Positions 33,001 to 41,373 of a stretch of DNA of 64,000 bases are shown one piece after another (within the stretch, counting starts at the first letter, position 1; each line of letters starts with the position of its first letter). Made by a program: the position numbers and the translations under genes. The stretch is from Cnuibacter physcomitrellae (GTDB lineage Bacteria; Actinomycetota; Actinomycetes; Actinomycetales; Microbacteriaceae): assembly GCF_014640535.1 (NCBI RefSeq), contig NZ_BMHD01000001.1:3151474-3215473 (forward strand), written 5' to 3'. A model generated the notes under the pieces. That model did no database searches. It saw only the letters and a program-made list of their open reading frames with translations, and was not told the origin of the DNA.

Positions 33001-36000
33001 CACGATCGTGTAGGTGATCGGGTAGTCGCCCGGCTCCTGCGGAGCCTGGACGAGCACACGGCCTCCGGCGACCGACGCGGTGACCCCGTCGGGCGCCCCG
33101 AGCCCGTTCTCGCGGATGGCGATCGGGTCGCCGTCGGGGTCCGAGTCGTTGGCCATCACGTCGACCGCGACCGTGCGTCCGGGACGCACCGAGACGGTGT
33201 CCTTCTGCGCGTACGGGCGCTGGTTCGCGCTCCCCGAGGGGATGATGCCGACGAGGACCGAGGCAGTGGCGGTGGCGCCGAGGTGGTCGCGGACCTTGTA
33301 GGTGAAGGTGTCGGTGCCCACCGCATCCGGGTACGCCTCGTACACCAGCCAGGCCTCGCCGACCTCGGTGATCCGGCCCTTGGCGGGTGCCGCGTCCTGG
33401 CCCACCAGGGTGACCGAGTCGCCGTCGGGGTCGATGCCGTTCAGCGGGATCGGGATGCGGACGGTCGTGCCCTGCAGCGCACGGACGGTCACGTCCTGCG
33501 GCCGCGGGGGAGAGTTCTGCCCGTCGGCGGCGAGGATGTGGATGGTGACGTACCCGGCGTCCTTCTGGCCCTGGCTGTCGACGACCTCGTAGGTGGCGTA
33601 GACGGTCTTCGGGTTCGGACCCGCCTTGAAGCGGAGGGTGTCCTGGTCGACGAACAGGTCGCCGTCGGCCGGGTCGATCAGCGGCTCCACGAGCGTCGGC
33701 GAGAGCGAGATCGTGTCGCCGTCCGGGTGGTAGTCGTTGGACAGGACGCTGATCGTCGTGACGTCGCCGGCGCGCACCGTGACCTCATCGTCGGTCGCGA
33801 CCGGCGGTCGCAGCCGGTCCGGGGGTGCGATCGGCAGCACGAACACCTCGCCGACCGCCGACTTCGTGCCGTTGGTGACGGTGTACGTGAACGTCACCGG
33901 CGTGCCCCTGCCCGCGGTGTCGGTGACCCGGAGCGTCTCGTGCTCGAGGACCTCGACCGAGATGCCGGAGTCCTCCGGCACGTTCACGGACTGCACGCCG
34001 AGGATCTTCCCGTTGGGATCGGTGTCGTTGGCGAGGACGTTCACGAGCGTGGAGCGGCCGACCGGGAGGAGGGCGCGGTCCTGCACGGCCACCGGCGGCT
34101 CGTCGGTGTCGTCGGCGGGCTCGACCACGATGCGGATCAGGCCCGAGGCCGACTTCGGCCCGTTCGTGACGAGGTACTCCGTGTAGTACTGGCCGGCGGC
34201 GGGCGCCGTGAACGAGAAGGTGCCGGTGGTGTAGTCCGGGAGGATGGTGGCGCCCGGCACCTCGTTCACCTTGGCCAGGCGGAGCGGTGCGCCGCTCGGG
34301 CTGGAGTCGTTCTGCAGGGGCGAGACCGTCACGGGCTCGCCCGCCTTGGCGACCACCAGGTCGTTGTTCGTGACCGGGCCCAGGCTCCCGGCGTCGCGGA
34401 CCTCCACGTGGATGGTGCCCTCGGTGTCGGCCTTCCCGTCGGAGACGGTGACCGTGATGTCCTTGCGGCCCGGGTCCGGGTCGAGGCTGGTGAAGGTGAT
34501 CTTCCCGTCGGGGGTGAACTGCACCTGGTTGGCGCCCTGAGCGACCGCGGAGCGCACGAACAGGTCGTCGCCGTCGGGGTCGATCCAGTCGGGCAGCGCG
34601 TTGTAGGTGACCGTCGCGCCCAGCTCGGCGAGGACGGTCGGCACGCGCTTCTGGCTGGGCGCGTCGTTCTCGCCCGGCGCCTTCGCCGACAGGGTGACCG
34701 TCGCGGAGTCGGTGCCGCCGCGGCCGTCGTCGACCGTGTAGGTGAAGGTGGCGTTCCCCGATGCGTCATCCTTCACCACGATCTGGAGGGCCGCGCCGTT
34801 GAGGATCCGCTCCACCCGGCCGATGGCCAGGTCGCCGCCGCCGTCGACGGTCGCGGTGAGCAGGTCGCCGTCCGGGTCGGAGTCGTTGTCGATCACCGGG
34901 AGGATCACGGTCCGACCCGGGCGCACCCCGAACTGGTCGTCCTGCGCCACAGGCGGGTTGTTCTGCTCGCTGCGCTCGGGCAGGAGGACCTGCAGCTCCT
35001 CCTGGGTGGAGTCGTCCTCCTCGTTGGTCTGCGTCTCATCCGGCGGCGGCGCGATGTCGTCCCAGTTGTCGACCTTCTTCATGTCCTGATCGACCAGCCA
35101 CACGGTGCCGGTGGAGAGGTCGTTCAGCACGACGACGTTGCGATTGACGCGGAAGGTGAGCTGCGCGTTCGCGGAGATCCCCTCGATCTGCTGCGCGACG
35201 TCGTTCTCCTCGCCCGCGCAGTCGCGGACGTACGCCCCCGACCCGGCCCATGCGGCGTAGGCGCAGCCGCCCAGGCTCACCGGAGCGGTGGCGGTGCCGG
35301 GCTTGCCCGCGTCGACGACGACGGGGTCGCCCCCGCCCAGGGGCTGCTCGATGAGGGACGTCCCGGTCGCGATGAGCACCACGTCGGAGTCCGGGCCGGG
35401 CTTCTGCACCACGCCGCCCTGAGCATCCGGGACCTCGATCGTGGACCCCGAGTCGGTCACCACGGTCCCGGTGGCGCTGTCGAACAGCACGCCCTTGGAC
35501 CCCACCGCGGTCAGCGTGAGCTGCGCGTTCTCCGGGATCGCGGGCAGAGCGTGCGTGACGGGGTCGCCGGGCTGGCCGTTGTCGAGCGTCGGGATGTCGA
35601 CGAGCTGCCCGGTGCTGCGGTCGAGACCGTGGACCACACCGTCGACCCCCACCGTCGCGGTGCCGCCCGAGCCGAGGGAGTAGGTGGGGTTGTCGGGATC
35701 GGCGAGGAAGTTCGGCGCCTGCGACGCGGGCATCGCCCACAGCAGTCCGGACTCGCCCTCCACGACGGCGACGGTCTGGTCGCCGAGGCTGACGGTCGCG
35801 CTCGCCGGCAGGGTGACGGGGTTGCCCAGGGTCACGGTGACCGGGTCGATGGTCGTCAGCGTGGCGGTCGCGGTGTCCACGCTCAGGACCGTGTCGCCCG
35901 ACTGGAGGATGTCGAACGAGCTCGACCCCATCTTCGTGCCGCCGTCGAGCACCTGCGCCTGCGCGTTGAGGTGGCCCACGAGGAGCGCCGAGGGCTTCGT

Positions 36001-36153
36001 CACCCAGACGCCGCCGTCGTTCAGCTCGACGTCGGCCGTGGTGACGCCCTGGTAGACGAACGCCATCGTCGTGACCCCGATCGCGACGGCGGCGGTCGTC
36101 GCCACGGTCGCGGTCGCCGCCTTGTGGTGGCGGATGGTCTCGAACAGCCTCAC
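30073..36153 (-). CDS. Giant surface protein with Ig-like and fibronectin type III repeats (PFNA FN3-type)
   Basis: This protein of about 2026 residues opens the secretion locus. A short basic N-terminus precedes one membrane segment (ATVATTAAVAIGVTTMAFVY), so nearly all of it is outside the cell. Residues about 40-380 form a strand-rich, propeller-like region. Residues about 395-1450 hold about eleven Ig/cadherin-like repeats of some 90 residues, most with a D-P-D-G turn such as VIDNDSDPDGD. Residues about 1473-1930 hold five fibronectin type III domains (VVLSWTPPINNGAEIQYY). The last 90 residues are a Cys-containing domain (CYMIRV, VTCSWASS). The GTG at 36153 has GGGAG upstream; an upstream TTG at 36204 is less likely. 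Its position before MoxR, DUF58 and transglutaminase genes matches the FN3 gene of bifidobacterial PFNA clusters. Confidence 0.9.
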   Translation of the reverse strand: MRLFETIRHHKAATATVATTAAVAIGVTTMAFVYQGVTTADVELNDGGVWVTKPSALLVGHLNAQAQVLDGGTKMGSSSFDILQSGDTVLSVDTATATLTTIDPVTVTLGNPVTLPASATVSLGDQTVAVVEGESGLLWAMPASQAPNFLADPDNPTYSLGSGGTATVGVDGVVHGLDRSTGQLVDIPTLDNGQPGDPVTHALPAIPENAQLTLTAVGSKGVLFDSATGTVVTDSGSTIEVPDAQGGVVQKPGPDSDVVLIATGTSLIEQPLGGGDPVVVDAGKPGTATAPVSLGGCAYAAWAGSGAYVRDCAGEENDVAQQIEGISANAQLTFRVNRNVVVLNDLSTGTVWLVDQDMKKVDNWDDIAPPPDETQTNEEDDSTQEELQVLLPERSEQNNPPVAQDDQFGVRPGRTVILPVIDNDSDPDGDLLTATVDGGGDLAIGRVERILNGAALQIVVKDDASGNATFTYTVDDGRGGTDSATVTLSAKAPGENDAPSQKRVPTVLAELGATVTYNALPDWIDPDGDDLFVRSAVAQGANQVQFTPDGKITFTSLDPDPGRKDITVTVSDGKADTEGTIHVEVRDAGSLGPVTNNDLVVAKAGEPVTVSPLQNDSSPSGAPLRLAKVNEVPGATILPDYTTGTFSFTAPAAGQYYTEYLVTNGPKSASGLIRIVVEPADDTDEPPVAVQDRALLPVGRSTLVNVLANDTDPNGKILGVQSVNVPEDSGISVEVLEHETLRVTDTAGRGTPVTFTYTVTNGTKSAVGEVFVLPIAPPDRLRPPVATDDEVTVRAGDVTTISVLSNDYHPDGDTISLSPTLVEPLIDPADGDLFVDQDTLRFKAGPNPKTVYATYEVVDSQGQKDAGYVTIHILAADGQNSPPRPQDVTVRALQGTTVRIPIPLNGIDPDGDSVTLVGQDAAPAKGRITEVGEAWLVYEAYPDAVGTDTFTYKVRDHLGATATASVLVGIIPSGSANQRPYAQKDTVSVRPGRTVAVDVMANDSDPDGDPIAIRENGLGAPDGVTASVAGGRVLVQAPQEPGDYPITYTIVDQYGATAVGNLVVTVSPDATLLSPIARDDTVPIADMVDRTFVDVNVRENDDDPDGTIEALQVGSADPSATPQPDGLLRIDLLPTAQIVTYTITDQDGLTASAFVFVPGLDSLPPTLKPGIEPIEVNSGENIQLNLADYVLVAEGKTPRITQTDRVSASHNDGSALVAGDATLSYTSAAGYYGPDAISFEVTDGTGPDDPQGKKAVLVLPISVVSTTNISPTFLGTTIDVAPGEDASAPFNLRTISRDPDEGDLEKLQYSVQGQLPQGISVDIDGQNLTARAAGNAAQGPNQVTIQVTDGTSQPTTGTLTVNVLTSTRPLPSATDDVVPQTNQGQTVNVDVLANDFNPYPENPLTIISSTVETGNGSSSVNGSQVAVTPAADFVGTMVVRYRIQDTTGDPNRQADGRIRLTVQGRPDTIGTPGVTSIQDQTVVLSWTPPINNGAEIQYYTVSSNQGFSQQCASTTCTLSGLTNNVEYTFTVTATNSVGTSDPSPASAPARPDAKPDQPQPPTLTFGDKAVTVNWVTPPTHGSPVESYNLEISPAPARGAISKTGVTGNSVVWEGLENGTAYQVRVQAVNRAPDPSDWSGWSTAEIPAGKPGVPGTPSVSRADSVGSQVQMTVSWGAADANGDAVKSYDLNVYQGGSLVNTVTTTATTQNVSVATSETDYTFSVTATNKAGTSDPSAQSAPRRAFTPPEAPRLTNASEGDGQITNITYTPGSLNGARSNEVTYQYRLNGGGWNNLGASGSSVPAPNNGTYSIDLRAVTSADGSTYGSGASNAIGNLRPYGPPGAPSVSGNGGAQSVSFSWTAPGPNGRDIVGSRYRINGGGWNAAGPNGNVSAGNDYDQSFTIDVQVQDSNGTWSDTRSASASTDPRPQPKVYISRGGSCSSQSPPPTGSSGVKNCYMIRVTTEGWTGGGNVTCSWASSAGGYTESVPKNGSKQTLWWSEDTPGTQYSLEHHAGNIQCDGVQAQARR

Positions 36154-36211
36154 GGGTCTCCCAATCGTCGGGTGGAGTCGTCTCGTCTCGTGGGCAAGCG
36201 TCAACGCACAG

Positions 36212-36236
36212 AGCCCTCCCCGGGTGGCGGAGGGCT
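36212..36236. promoter_or_regulatory. Hairpin in the leader of the giant surface-protein gene
   Basis: AGCCCTCC (36212-36219) pairs with GGAGGGCT (36229-36236) around a 9-base loop. It lies about 60 bp upstream of the GTG start and downstream of the proposed promoter, so it would be in the untranslated leader on the minus strand. It could affect mRNA stability or attenuate transcription. There is no U-tract. Confidence 0.4.
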
Positions 36237-36285
36237 GCTGCTACAGGGGGCGCCTTCGGGTGACGGATCCCCGCATCTGGGGGTA

Positions 36286-36315
36286 ATTCAAACATGATTC
36301 GGTTTTTCGGACCAA
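36286..36315 (-). promoter_or_regulatory. Candidate promoter of the secretion locus (giant gene to EssC)
   Basis: On the minus strand TTGGTC (36310-36315) and TTGAAT (36286-36291) are separated by 18 bases and could be -35 and -10 boxes. The -35 lies within a small dyad formed by AAAACCG (36314-36320) and CGGTTTT (36300-36306). The 18-bp inverted repeat at 36325-36342 ends 9 bases upstream of the -35, a typical activator position. Confidence 0.4.
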
Positions 36316-36324
36316 AACCGCGGC

Positions 36325-36342
36325 ATGGGGAGAACTCCCCAT
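36325..36342. promoter_or_regulatory. 18-bp inverted repeat, second copy, candidate operator
   Basis: This copy is identical base for base to 13973-13990 (ATGGGGAGAACTCCCCAT). It lies in the 270-bp divergent gap, about 170 bp before the giant surface-protein gene and about 80 bp before the carboxypeptidase gene, so it could control either or both. I found no third copy in the window. Confidence 0.65.
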
Positions 36343-36423
36343 CTGACCGGCCCGAACGCGCGCTGAGTCCCGGCTTGGAGGGGCCGGAGAGGGGCTCGGA
36401 TGCGGCACCGGTAGCATGGCCGG

Positions 36424-37335
36424 GTGTCGAGGGCGAGGGAACGGGAGCGGAGGCGGATGTACCGCCGTCGTCGTCTCGTCGCCGCTCTCGCCGCGGTCGG
36501 ATCCCTCGGCGTCCTGGCGGGCGTCGTGGTCACCGTCCTCCTCGTCACCGGTGTGATCGGAGGAGGAGCCGCCCCCGTCGCCTCCGATCTCGCGTCCTCC
36601 GCCACCGCATCCGCATCCCCCACCCCGGAGGCGAGCACCATGCCGGAGCCCACGCCCACGCCCACCCCGACCCCGACGCCCGAGCTGACCGAGCCGCCGG
36701 CGCCGCCCGCGTTCGACCGCACGGCGCAGTCGCTCGACGACCCGCTGAGCACCTGGGTCGTGGTCAACAAGCTGCGCCCCATCCAGGACGGCGCCGACTT
36801 CGTCCCCCCGGACCTCGTCGACCTCCCGGCGGACATGCCGAACCCGAACGGCTATCAGATGCGCGCCGAGGCGGCGGCCTCGCTCGAGCAGATGTTCCAG
36901 GCGGCCCTCGGCGAGATCGGTGTGCAGCTCGTGGCCCAGAGCGGCTACCGCTCCTACAGCGTGCAGGTGCGCGCCTACCAGTACTACGTCGACCAGCTCG
37001 GCGTCGCGGGCGCCGACCTCACCTCCGCCCGACCCGGCTTCAGTGAGCACCAGACCGGCCTCGCCATGGACATCCTCGACACCGTGAGCGGCTGCTCGAC
37101 GGACGGGCTCTGCTTCGCGAACACCGCGGCGGGGCAGTGGCTGGCGCAGAACGGCTGGCGATTCGGCTGGATCCTCCGCTACCCGGCCGACAAGACCCAG
37201 GTGACGGGCTACGAGTACGAGCCGTGGCACTTCCGGTACGTCGGCGTGCCCTTGGCGACCGAGATGCACGCGACGGGCGTCGAGACCCTGGAGGAGTTCT
37301 TCGGGCTCCCCGCCGCCCCCGGTTACGCAGGCTGA
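36424..37335 (+). CDS. M15-family D-alanyl-D-alanine carboxypeptidase, membrane-anchored
   Basis: This is a 303-residue cell-wall enzyme. A very basic N-terminus (RARERERRRMYRRRR) precedes one membrane segment (AALAAVGSLGVLAGVVVTVLLV), then a Thr/Pro-repeat linker and the VanY-type catalytic domain. Zinc and catalytic residues are seen in SGYRSYSVQ, SEHQTGLAMDI and EPWHFRYVG. It would trim terminal D-Ala from peptidoglycan peptides outside the membrane. It starts with a GTG and is divergent from the secretion locus across the shared regulatory gap. Co-regulation with that locus is possible, since wall remodelling would help surface assembly. Confidence 0.92.
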   Translation: MSRARERERRRMYRRRRLVAALAAVGSLGVLAGVVVTVLLVTGVIGGGAAPVASDLASSATASASPTPEASTMPEPTPTPTPTPTPELTEPPAPPAFDRTAQSLDDPLSTWVVVNKLRPIQDGADFVPPDLVDLPADMPNPNGYQMRAEAAASLEQMFQAALGEIGVQLVAQSGYRSYSVQVRAYQYYVDQLGVAGADLTSARPGFSEHQTGLAMDILDTVSGCSTDGLCFANTAAGQWLAQNGWRFGWILRYPADKTQVTGYEYEPWHFRYVGVPLATEMHATGVETLEEFFGLPAAPGYAG

Positions 37336-37832
37336 TGCAGGGAGCGATCTTCGGCGACGGCGCGCTGGTGCCCGGCGTCACCGCGGTCATCGCGGTGCTC
37401 GTGGTCGTCGTGCTGGTGTTCCGGCTCGGCCGCCGGTCCGGGGGTCAGCGGCGGGTGGCCTCGGTGCAGCGGCTTCGGCCCGACGCCGCGGTCGTGCTGG
37501 TGTCGCGCACGCTCGCGCTCGACCTCGCCGCGGAGCGGTTCGTCTCGTCGGCCGACGCTCGTTGGGAGCCGGGCGCGGCGACCGACGTCGTCGCCTCTGC
37601 CGGCGAGGACGGTCTCGTGCTGTGGCTGGGGGCGCCCGGGGAGATGAGTCCCGTCGCCGTCGCTCCTCCGGCGGGCGTCCGCAGCGCCGCGGTCGACGGC
37701 CTCACCGTGACGGTGACCGCCGCCGCGGGCGACTCCACCGTCGAGCTCCCCCTCGCCGTGCAGCGGAAGGACTCGACGCTGGAGTCGTGGACGGCCTTCA
37801 CTACCCGCCTTCAGGCCTTCGCTGGCGCCTGA
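37335..37832 (+). CDS. Small membrane protein of unknown function
   Basis: This is a 165-residue protein with one N-terminal membrane segment (VPGVTAVIAVLVVVVLVFRL) followed by a basic stretch and a soluble domain of about 125 residues (VASVQRLRPDAAVVLVSRTL, PVAVAPPAGVRSAAVDGLTV). The ATG overlaps the carboxypeptidase stop (TGATG), so the two are translated together. I do not recognise the family; the soluble part resembles a small PH-like strand-rich domain but this is not certain. Confidence 0.72.
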   Translation: MQGAIFGDGALVPGVTAVIAVLVVVVLVFRLGRRSGGQRRVASVQRLRPDAAVVLVSRTLALDLAAERFVSSADARWEPGAATDVVASAGEDGLVLWLGAPGEMSPVAVAPPAGVRSAAVDGLTVTVTAAAGDSTVELPLAVQRKDSTLESWTAFTTRLQAFAGA

Positions 37833-37845
37833 CCCGCTGCGGTCG

Positions 37846-37920
37846 CCGTCGAAAGGGACGCTGAGAGCCGCGATGTCGCGTAGACGGCGCCGTGTCCTCT
37901 CTCAGCGTCCCTTTCGACGG
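37846..37920. repeat. Intergenic inverted repeat with 22-bp perfect arms between convergent genes
   Basis: The arm from 37846 to 37867 (containing GTCGAAAGGGACGCTGAGAG) is repeated perfectly inverted at 37899-37920, around a 31-base loop with GCGTAGACGGC. It lies between convergent genes and may end both transcripts. It is related to the element at 53326-53398, sharing the CGTCGAAAGG arm and the TAGACGGC loop motif. Confidence 0.7.
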
Positions 37921-37955
37921 CCACCGGCAGACGAGGGTGCGATCGGACGGCGCGG

Positions 37956-39992
37956 TCAGCCGGTCCAGAGGCCGGGGGAGCCGGGCCACTCGTCGAAGGA
38001 GGCGCCGGCGCCGCCTCCGGCGCCGCGGCCGCGGCTGCCGAGGTAGGAGCCGACCACGGCGGCGCCGAGGTCGTCGAGCTCGGGGGCGACCACGCGGCCG
38101 CCCACCCGCCGGGCCATGGCGTCGACGAAGCGGGTGAGGCCCGGATCGAAGCCGAGACGGAAGATCGTCGTCTGCGCGCCGAGGCGCATCGAGGCGTCGA
38201 GCTCGCGCACCGCCTTCTCGATGGTGAGCGGATGCGGCGGGTAGTCGAAGAACACCGACCCGTCGGGCTCGAGGTGCGAGGTGGGCTCGCCGTCGGTGAC
38301 GATGAGCAGCACGGGCTGCGCGTTCGGATGCTTGCGGAAGTGCCGGTTGGCCAGCAGCAGCGCGTGGTGGAGGTTCGTGCCCTTGTCCCACATCGCATCG
38401 AGGCCGGTGAGCTCCTCGATGTCCATCACCTGGGCATGCCGGCCGAAGCCGATCAGCTGCAGGTGGTCGCCGCGGAAGCGCGAGCGGATGAGCGTGTGCA
38501 GCGCGAGCGCCGTCCTCTTCATCGGCACCCAGCGGCCGTCCATCGCCATCGAGAACGAGGTGTCGACGAGGAGCGCCACCGCCGCCTGCGTGCGCGCCTC
38601 GGTCTCCGCGACGTCGATGTCGTCGATCGCGATGAGGCGTCCCGACGCATCCGCCCCGCCGGTACCCAGCCGACGGCGGACCCCGTTGAGCACGGTGCGG
38701 GGGATGTCCCACGGCTGGGTGTCGCCGAACTCCCACGCGCGGGTCGCGCCCGAGAGCTCGCCCGACGCCCCGGCGTTGCGGGTGTCGCGCTGGCCCTGGC
38801 GGCCCGACATGCGGGTCGCGACGTCGCGCAGGATCGAGCGGCCGAGCTGGCGCATCGCCCGCGGACTGAGCTTCAGCGCGCCGTCGGCATCACGGCGGAG
38901 GGTGCCGTTCTCGCGCAGCGCCCGCTCGAGGTTGCGCAGGGTGCGGGCGTCGACGGCGGCGTCATCGCCGAGCTGGCGCGCGACCGCGTCGAGGTCGACG
39001 TCGTCGAGGCGGGAGGCGTCGTGCGACTGCGCGAGCTGCTCGGCGAGGGCATCGAGGTCGGCCAGGTCCTGCAGGGCGCCCGTGCCGTCGCCGAGCCCCA
39101 GGCCCTCGTCGCCGGAGAAGCCCTCCGATCCCGACCAGTCCTCACCGGGGCGGAGGGAGCGGAGGTTCGAGTCGAGCCTGTCGAGCGACTGCATCAGCTG
39201 CGGGGAGCCGAACGCCTGGGCCGAGAGCTGGGCGAGCTCGGCGCGCTGCTCGGCCGACATCGAGTTGAGCATCCGCTGGCCGGCGGCGGCCCGGGCGGCG
39301 AGCGCGTCGAGCAGCTCGTCGACGTCCTTCGGGTCCTCCGGGAAGTACTGCCCGTGCTCCGCCATGAAGCGGTCGAAGTCCTCGGGGGTGTCGTCGCCGC
39401 GCTGGTGCTTCTCGAGCAGGTCGTTGAGGTCGGAGAGCATGGCGTCGATCGCGGCGCGGTCCTCGTCGGTCGCGTTCTCGAGGGCCTGCTTCATGCCGGC
39501 GAAGCGCTGGTCGAGCATCTCGCGGCCGAGGAGGTCCTTGATCTCCTCGTAGTCCTGCCTGGCCTGGGAGGACGCCCACTGGTAGTCGCGCAGCTCGCTC
39601 ACCGCCGCCGCGGTGGAGGGCGGCAGGCTGTCGAGGCGCATCTGCGAGAACGCGCGGTCGGTGTCGTCGAGGTCGACGTCGCGGACGAGCTGGTTGCGCT
39701 CCTCGAGCACGGCGCGGTCGAGGAGCTCCTTCACCTGCTGCATCGTGCCGCTCAGGTCGTGCTTCTGCAGCAGCTCGCGGCGCTTCTCCGCCACGCGTCG
39801 GGCGAGGTCGTCGAGCCCGCGCCGGTCGCGGCCGCCTCGACGGAGGAACTCGCGCATCGCCCGCTCGGGCGACGATCCCGCCATGACCTCGGCGCCGATC
39901 GCGTCGAGAGCCTCGGCGAGGTCGACCGGGGGCGCGAGCGGATCGCCGCCCTCGTAGCGGCGGAACCGCGTGCGGTCCTTCTGCCTAGCCAT
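37956..39992 (-). CDS. VWA-domain protein paired with AAA ATPase
   Basis: This is a 678-residue cytoplasmic protein. The first 400 residues are mostly charged helices (RVAEKRRELLQKHDL, RQDYEEIKDLLGREML). The C-terminal 220 residues are a von Willebrand A domain with the MIDAS motif DTSFS near residue 474, preceded by AVALLV, and LLIVTDGEPTSH later. Such proteins work with MoxR/ChlI-like ATPases to insert metals or remodel partner proteins. The gene overlaps the ATPase gene by 8 bp, and a Gly-rich tail ends near the stop. No client is encoded nearby. Confidence 0.9.
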   Translation of the reverse strand: MARQKDRTRFRRYEGGDPLAPPVDLAEALDAIGAEVMAGSSPERAMREFLRRGGRDRRGLDDLARRVAEKRRELLQKHDLSGTMQQVKELLDRAVLEERNQLVRDVDLDDTDRAFSQMRLDSLPPSTAAAVSELRDYQWASSQARQDYEEIKDLLGREMLDQRFAGMKQALENATDEDRAAIDAMLSDLNDLLEKHQRGDDTPEDFDRFMAEHGQYFPEDPKDVDELLDALAARAAAGQRMLNSMSAEQRAELAQLSAQAFGSPQLMQSLDRLDSNLRSLRPGEDWSGSEGFSGDEGLGLGDGTGALQDLADLDALAEQLAQSHDASRLDDVDLDAVARQLGDDAAVDARTLRNLERALRENGTLRRDADGALKLSPRAMRQLGRSILRDVATRMSGRQGQRDTRNAGASGELSGATRAWEFGDTQPWDIPRTVLNGVRRRLGTGGADASGRLIAIDDIDVAETEARTQAAVALLVDTSFSMAMDGRWVPMKRTALALHTLIRSRFRGDHLQLIGFGRHAQVMDIEELTGLDAMWDKGTNLHHALLLANRHFRKHPNAQPVLLIVTDGEPTSHLEPDGSVFFDYPPHPLTIEKAVRELDASMRLGAQTTIFRLGFDPGLTRFVDAMARRVGGRVVAPELDDLGAAVVGSYLGSRGRGAGGGAGASFDEWPGSPGLWTG

Positions 39993-41373
39993 AGACCGTC
40001 TCGATGCCGTCGGTGTCCTTGCCCACCCGGCGGGCGAGGTAGAGGCCCTCGAGGGCGAGCTCGACGGCGCAGGCGCGCTCGCCGTCGGAGGTGGCGGACA
40101 GGCGCTCGCAGATCCGGTCGTAGAGGTCGGACTCGCCGAGCGCGGGCAGCCCCGACAGCACGTCGCGGGCGGCCACCCGCTCGCCGGTCGTGATCATCGC
40201 CCCGGCCTCGATCGCGTCGACGAGCGGGCCGAAGTCGAGCCCGCGGAAGTGGTGACGCACCGTCTCGGCGGTGGCGGTCCGCAGCAGGTGGGTGAGCACT
40301 TCCGTCTCGCGGCCCTCCTCGCCCGCCTCGAACTCGATCTTGCCGCGCAGCACCTCGACGGCCGTCTCGAGGTCGACGACGCGGGCCACCGCATCCGACT
40401 CGCCCTGCACCGCGGCACGGTGGAGGGCGGAGGCCGCGATCGTCTCCGCCCCGGCGATGGCGAAGCGCGCGCTCACGCCGCTGCGCTGGTCGACCGAGGA
40501 CGACTCGCGCAGGTTCCGGGTGAACCGGGCGAGGATCTCGATGAGCGCATCCGGCACCTCGGCGACCAGATCGGCCTCCTGGCGGATGACCGCGATCTCA
40601 GCGTCGAGCTCGAGCGGGTAGTGGGTGCGGATCTCGGCGCCGAAGCGATCCTTCAGCGGGGTGATGATCCGCCCGCGGTTGGTGTAGTCCTCGGGGTTGG
40701 CGCTCGCCATCACGAGCACGTCGAGCGGCAGCCGCAGCACGTAGCCGCGGATCTGGATGTCGCGCTCCTCCATCACGTTGAGCATCGCCACCTGGATGCG
40801 CTCGGCCAGGTCGGGCAGCTCGTTGATCGCGACGATGCCGCGGTGGCTGCGCGGGATGAGGCCGAAGTGGATGGTGTCGGGGTCGCCGAGGCTGCGGCCC
40901 TCGGCCACCTTCATGGGATCGACGTCGCCGATGAGGTCGGCCACGCTCGTGTCGGGGGTGGCGAGCTTCTCGGCGTAGCGCTCGTCGCGGTGACGCCAGG
41001 TGACGGGCAGACGGTCGCCGAGCTCGAGCGCTCGCAGCTGGGAGGCGTGGGTGATGGGCTCGTACGGATGCTCGCCGAGCTCGGATCCGTCGATCACCGG
41101 GGTCCACTCGTCGAGCAGGCCCACCATGGTGCGCAGCAGCCGGGTCTTGCCCTGGCCGCGCTCGCCGAGCAGCACCACGTCGTGCCCGGCGAGGAGGGCC
41201 CGCTCGAGCTGGGGGATGACGGTGTCCTCCAGGCCGTGGAGGCCGGGCCACGGGTCCTCCCCGTTCCTCAGCTTGGCCAGGAGGTTGTCGCGGATCTCCG
41301 CGCGGAGGGGCTTCTGGACGTGGCCGGAGGCGCGGAGCCCTCCGACGGTCGTGATCTCGGGTGCCTGCGTCAC
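39985..41373 (-). CDS. ChlI/MoxR-like AAA+ ATPase partner of the VWA protein
   Basis: This 462-residue AAA+ ATPase starts with a GTG. Walker A is LLGERGQGKTRLL near residue 75. The Walker B position reads GIVAINELPDLAERIQ; from memory the Asn-Glu pair is usual in this subfamily, although most AAA proteins have Asp-Glu. Sensor 1 (LVMASANPEDYTNRGRIITP) and the arginine region (LKDRFGAEIRTHYP) are clear. The family is related to magnesium-chelatase ATPase subunits but acts with VWA proteins of other functions. It is the first gene of a two-gene operon. Confidence 0.9.
   Translation of the reverse strand: MTQAPEITTVGGLRASGHVQKPLRAEIRDNLLAKLRNGEDPWPGLHGLEDTVIPQLERALLAGHDVVLLGERGQGKTRLLRTMVGLLDEWTPVIDGSELGEHPYEPITHASQLRALELGDRLPVTWRHRDERYAEKLATPDTSVADLIGDVDPMKVAEGRSLGDPDTIHFGLIPRSHRGIVAINELPDLAERIQVAMLNVMEERDIQIRGYVLRLPLDVLVMASANPEDYTNRGRIITPLKDRFGAEIRTHYPLELDAEIAVIRQEADLVAEVPDALIEILARFTRNLRESSSVDQRSGVSARFAIAGAETIAASALHRAAVQGESDAVARVVDLETAVEVLRGKIEFEAGEEGRETEVLTHLLRTATAETVRHHFRGLDFGPLVDAIEAGAMITTGERVAARDVLSGLPALGESDLYDRICERLSATSDGERACAVELALEGLYLARRVGKDTDGIETVYG

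Noticed and set aside
36153-36204. A TTG start at 36204 for the giant surface protein
   Set aside because: TTG is rare, no good ribosome site precedes it, and the GTG at 36153 has GGGAG at proper distance directly before a normal signal anchor.
29803-36297. A 2164-codon open frame on the plus strand opposite the giant surface protein
   Set aside because: It is a high-GC shadow frame. The minus-strand reading shows real Ig and FN3 repeats, a membrane segment and a ribosome-binding site. The plus frame is Arg/Val-rich with no domain.
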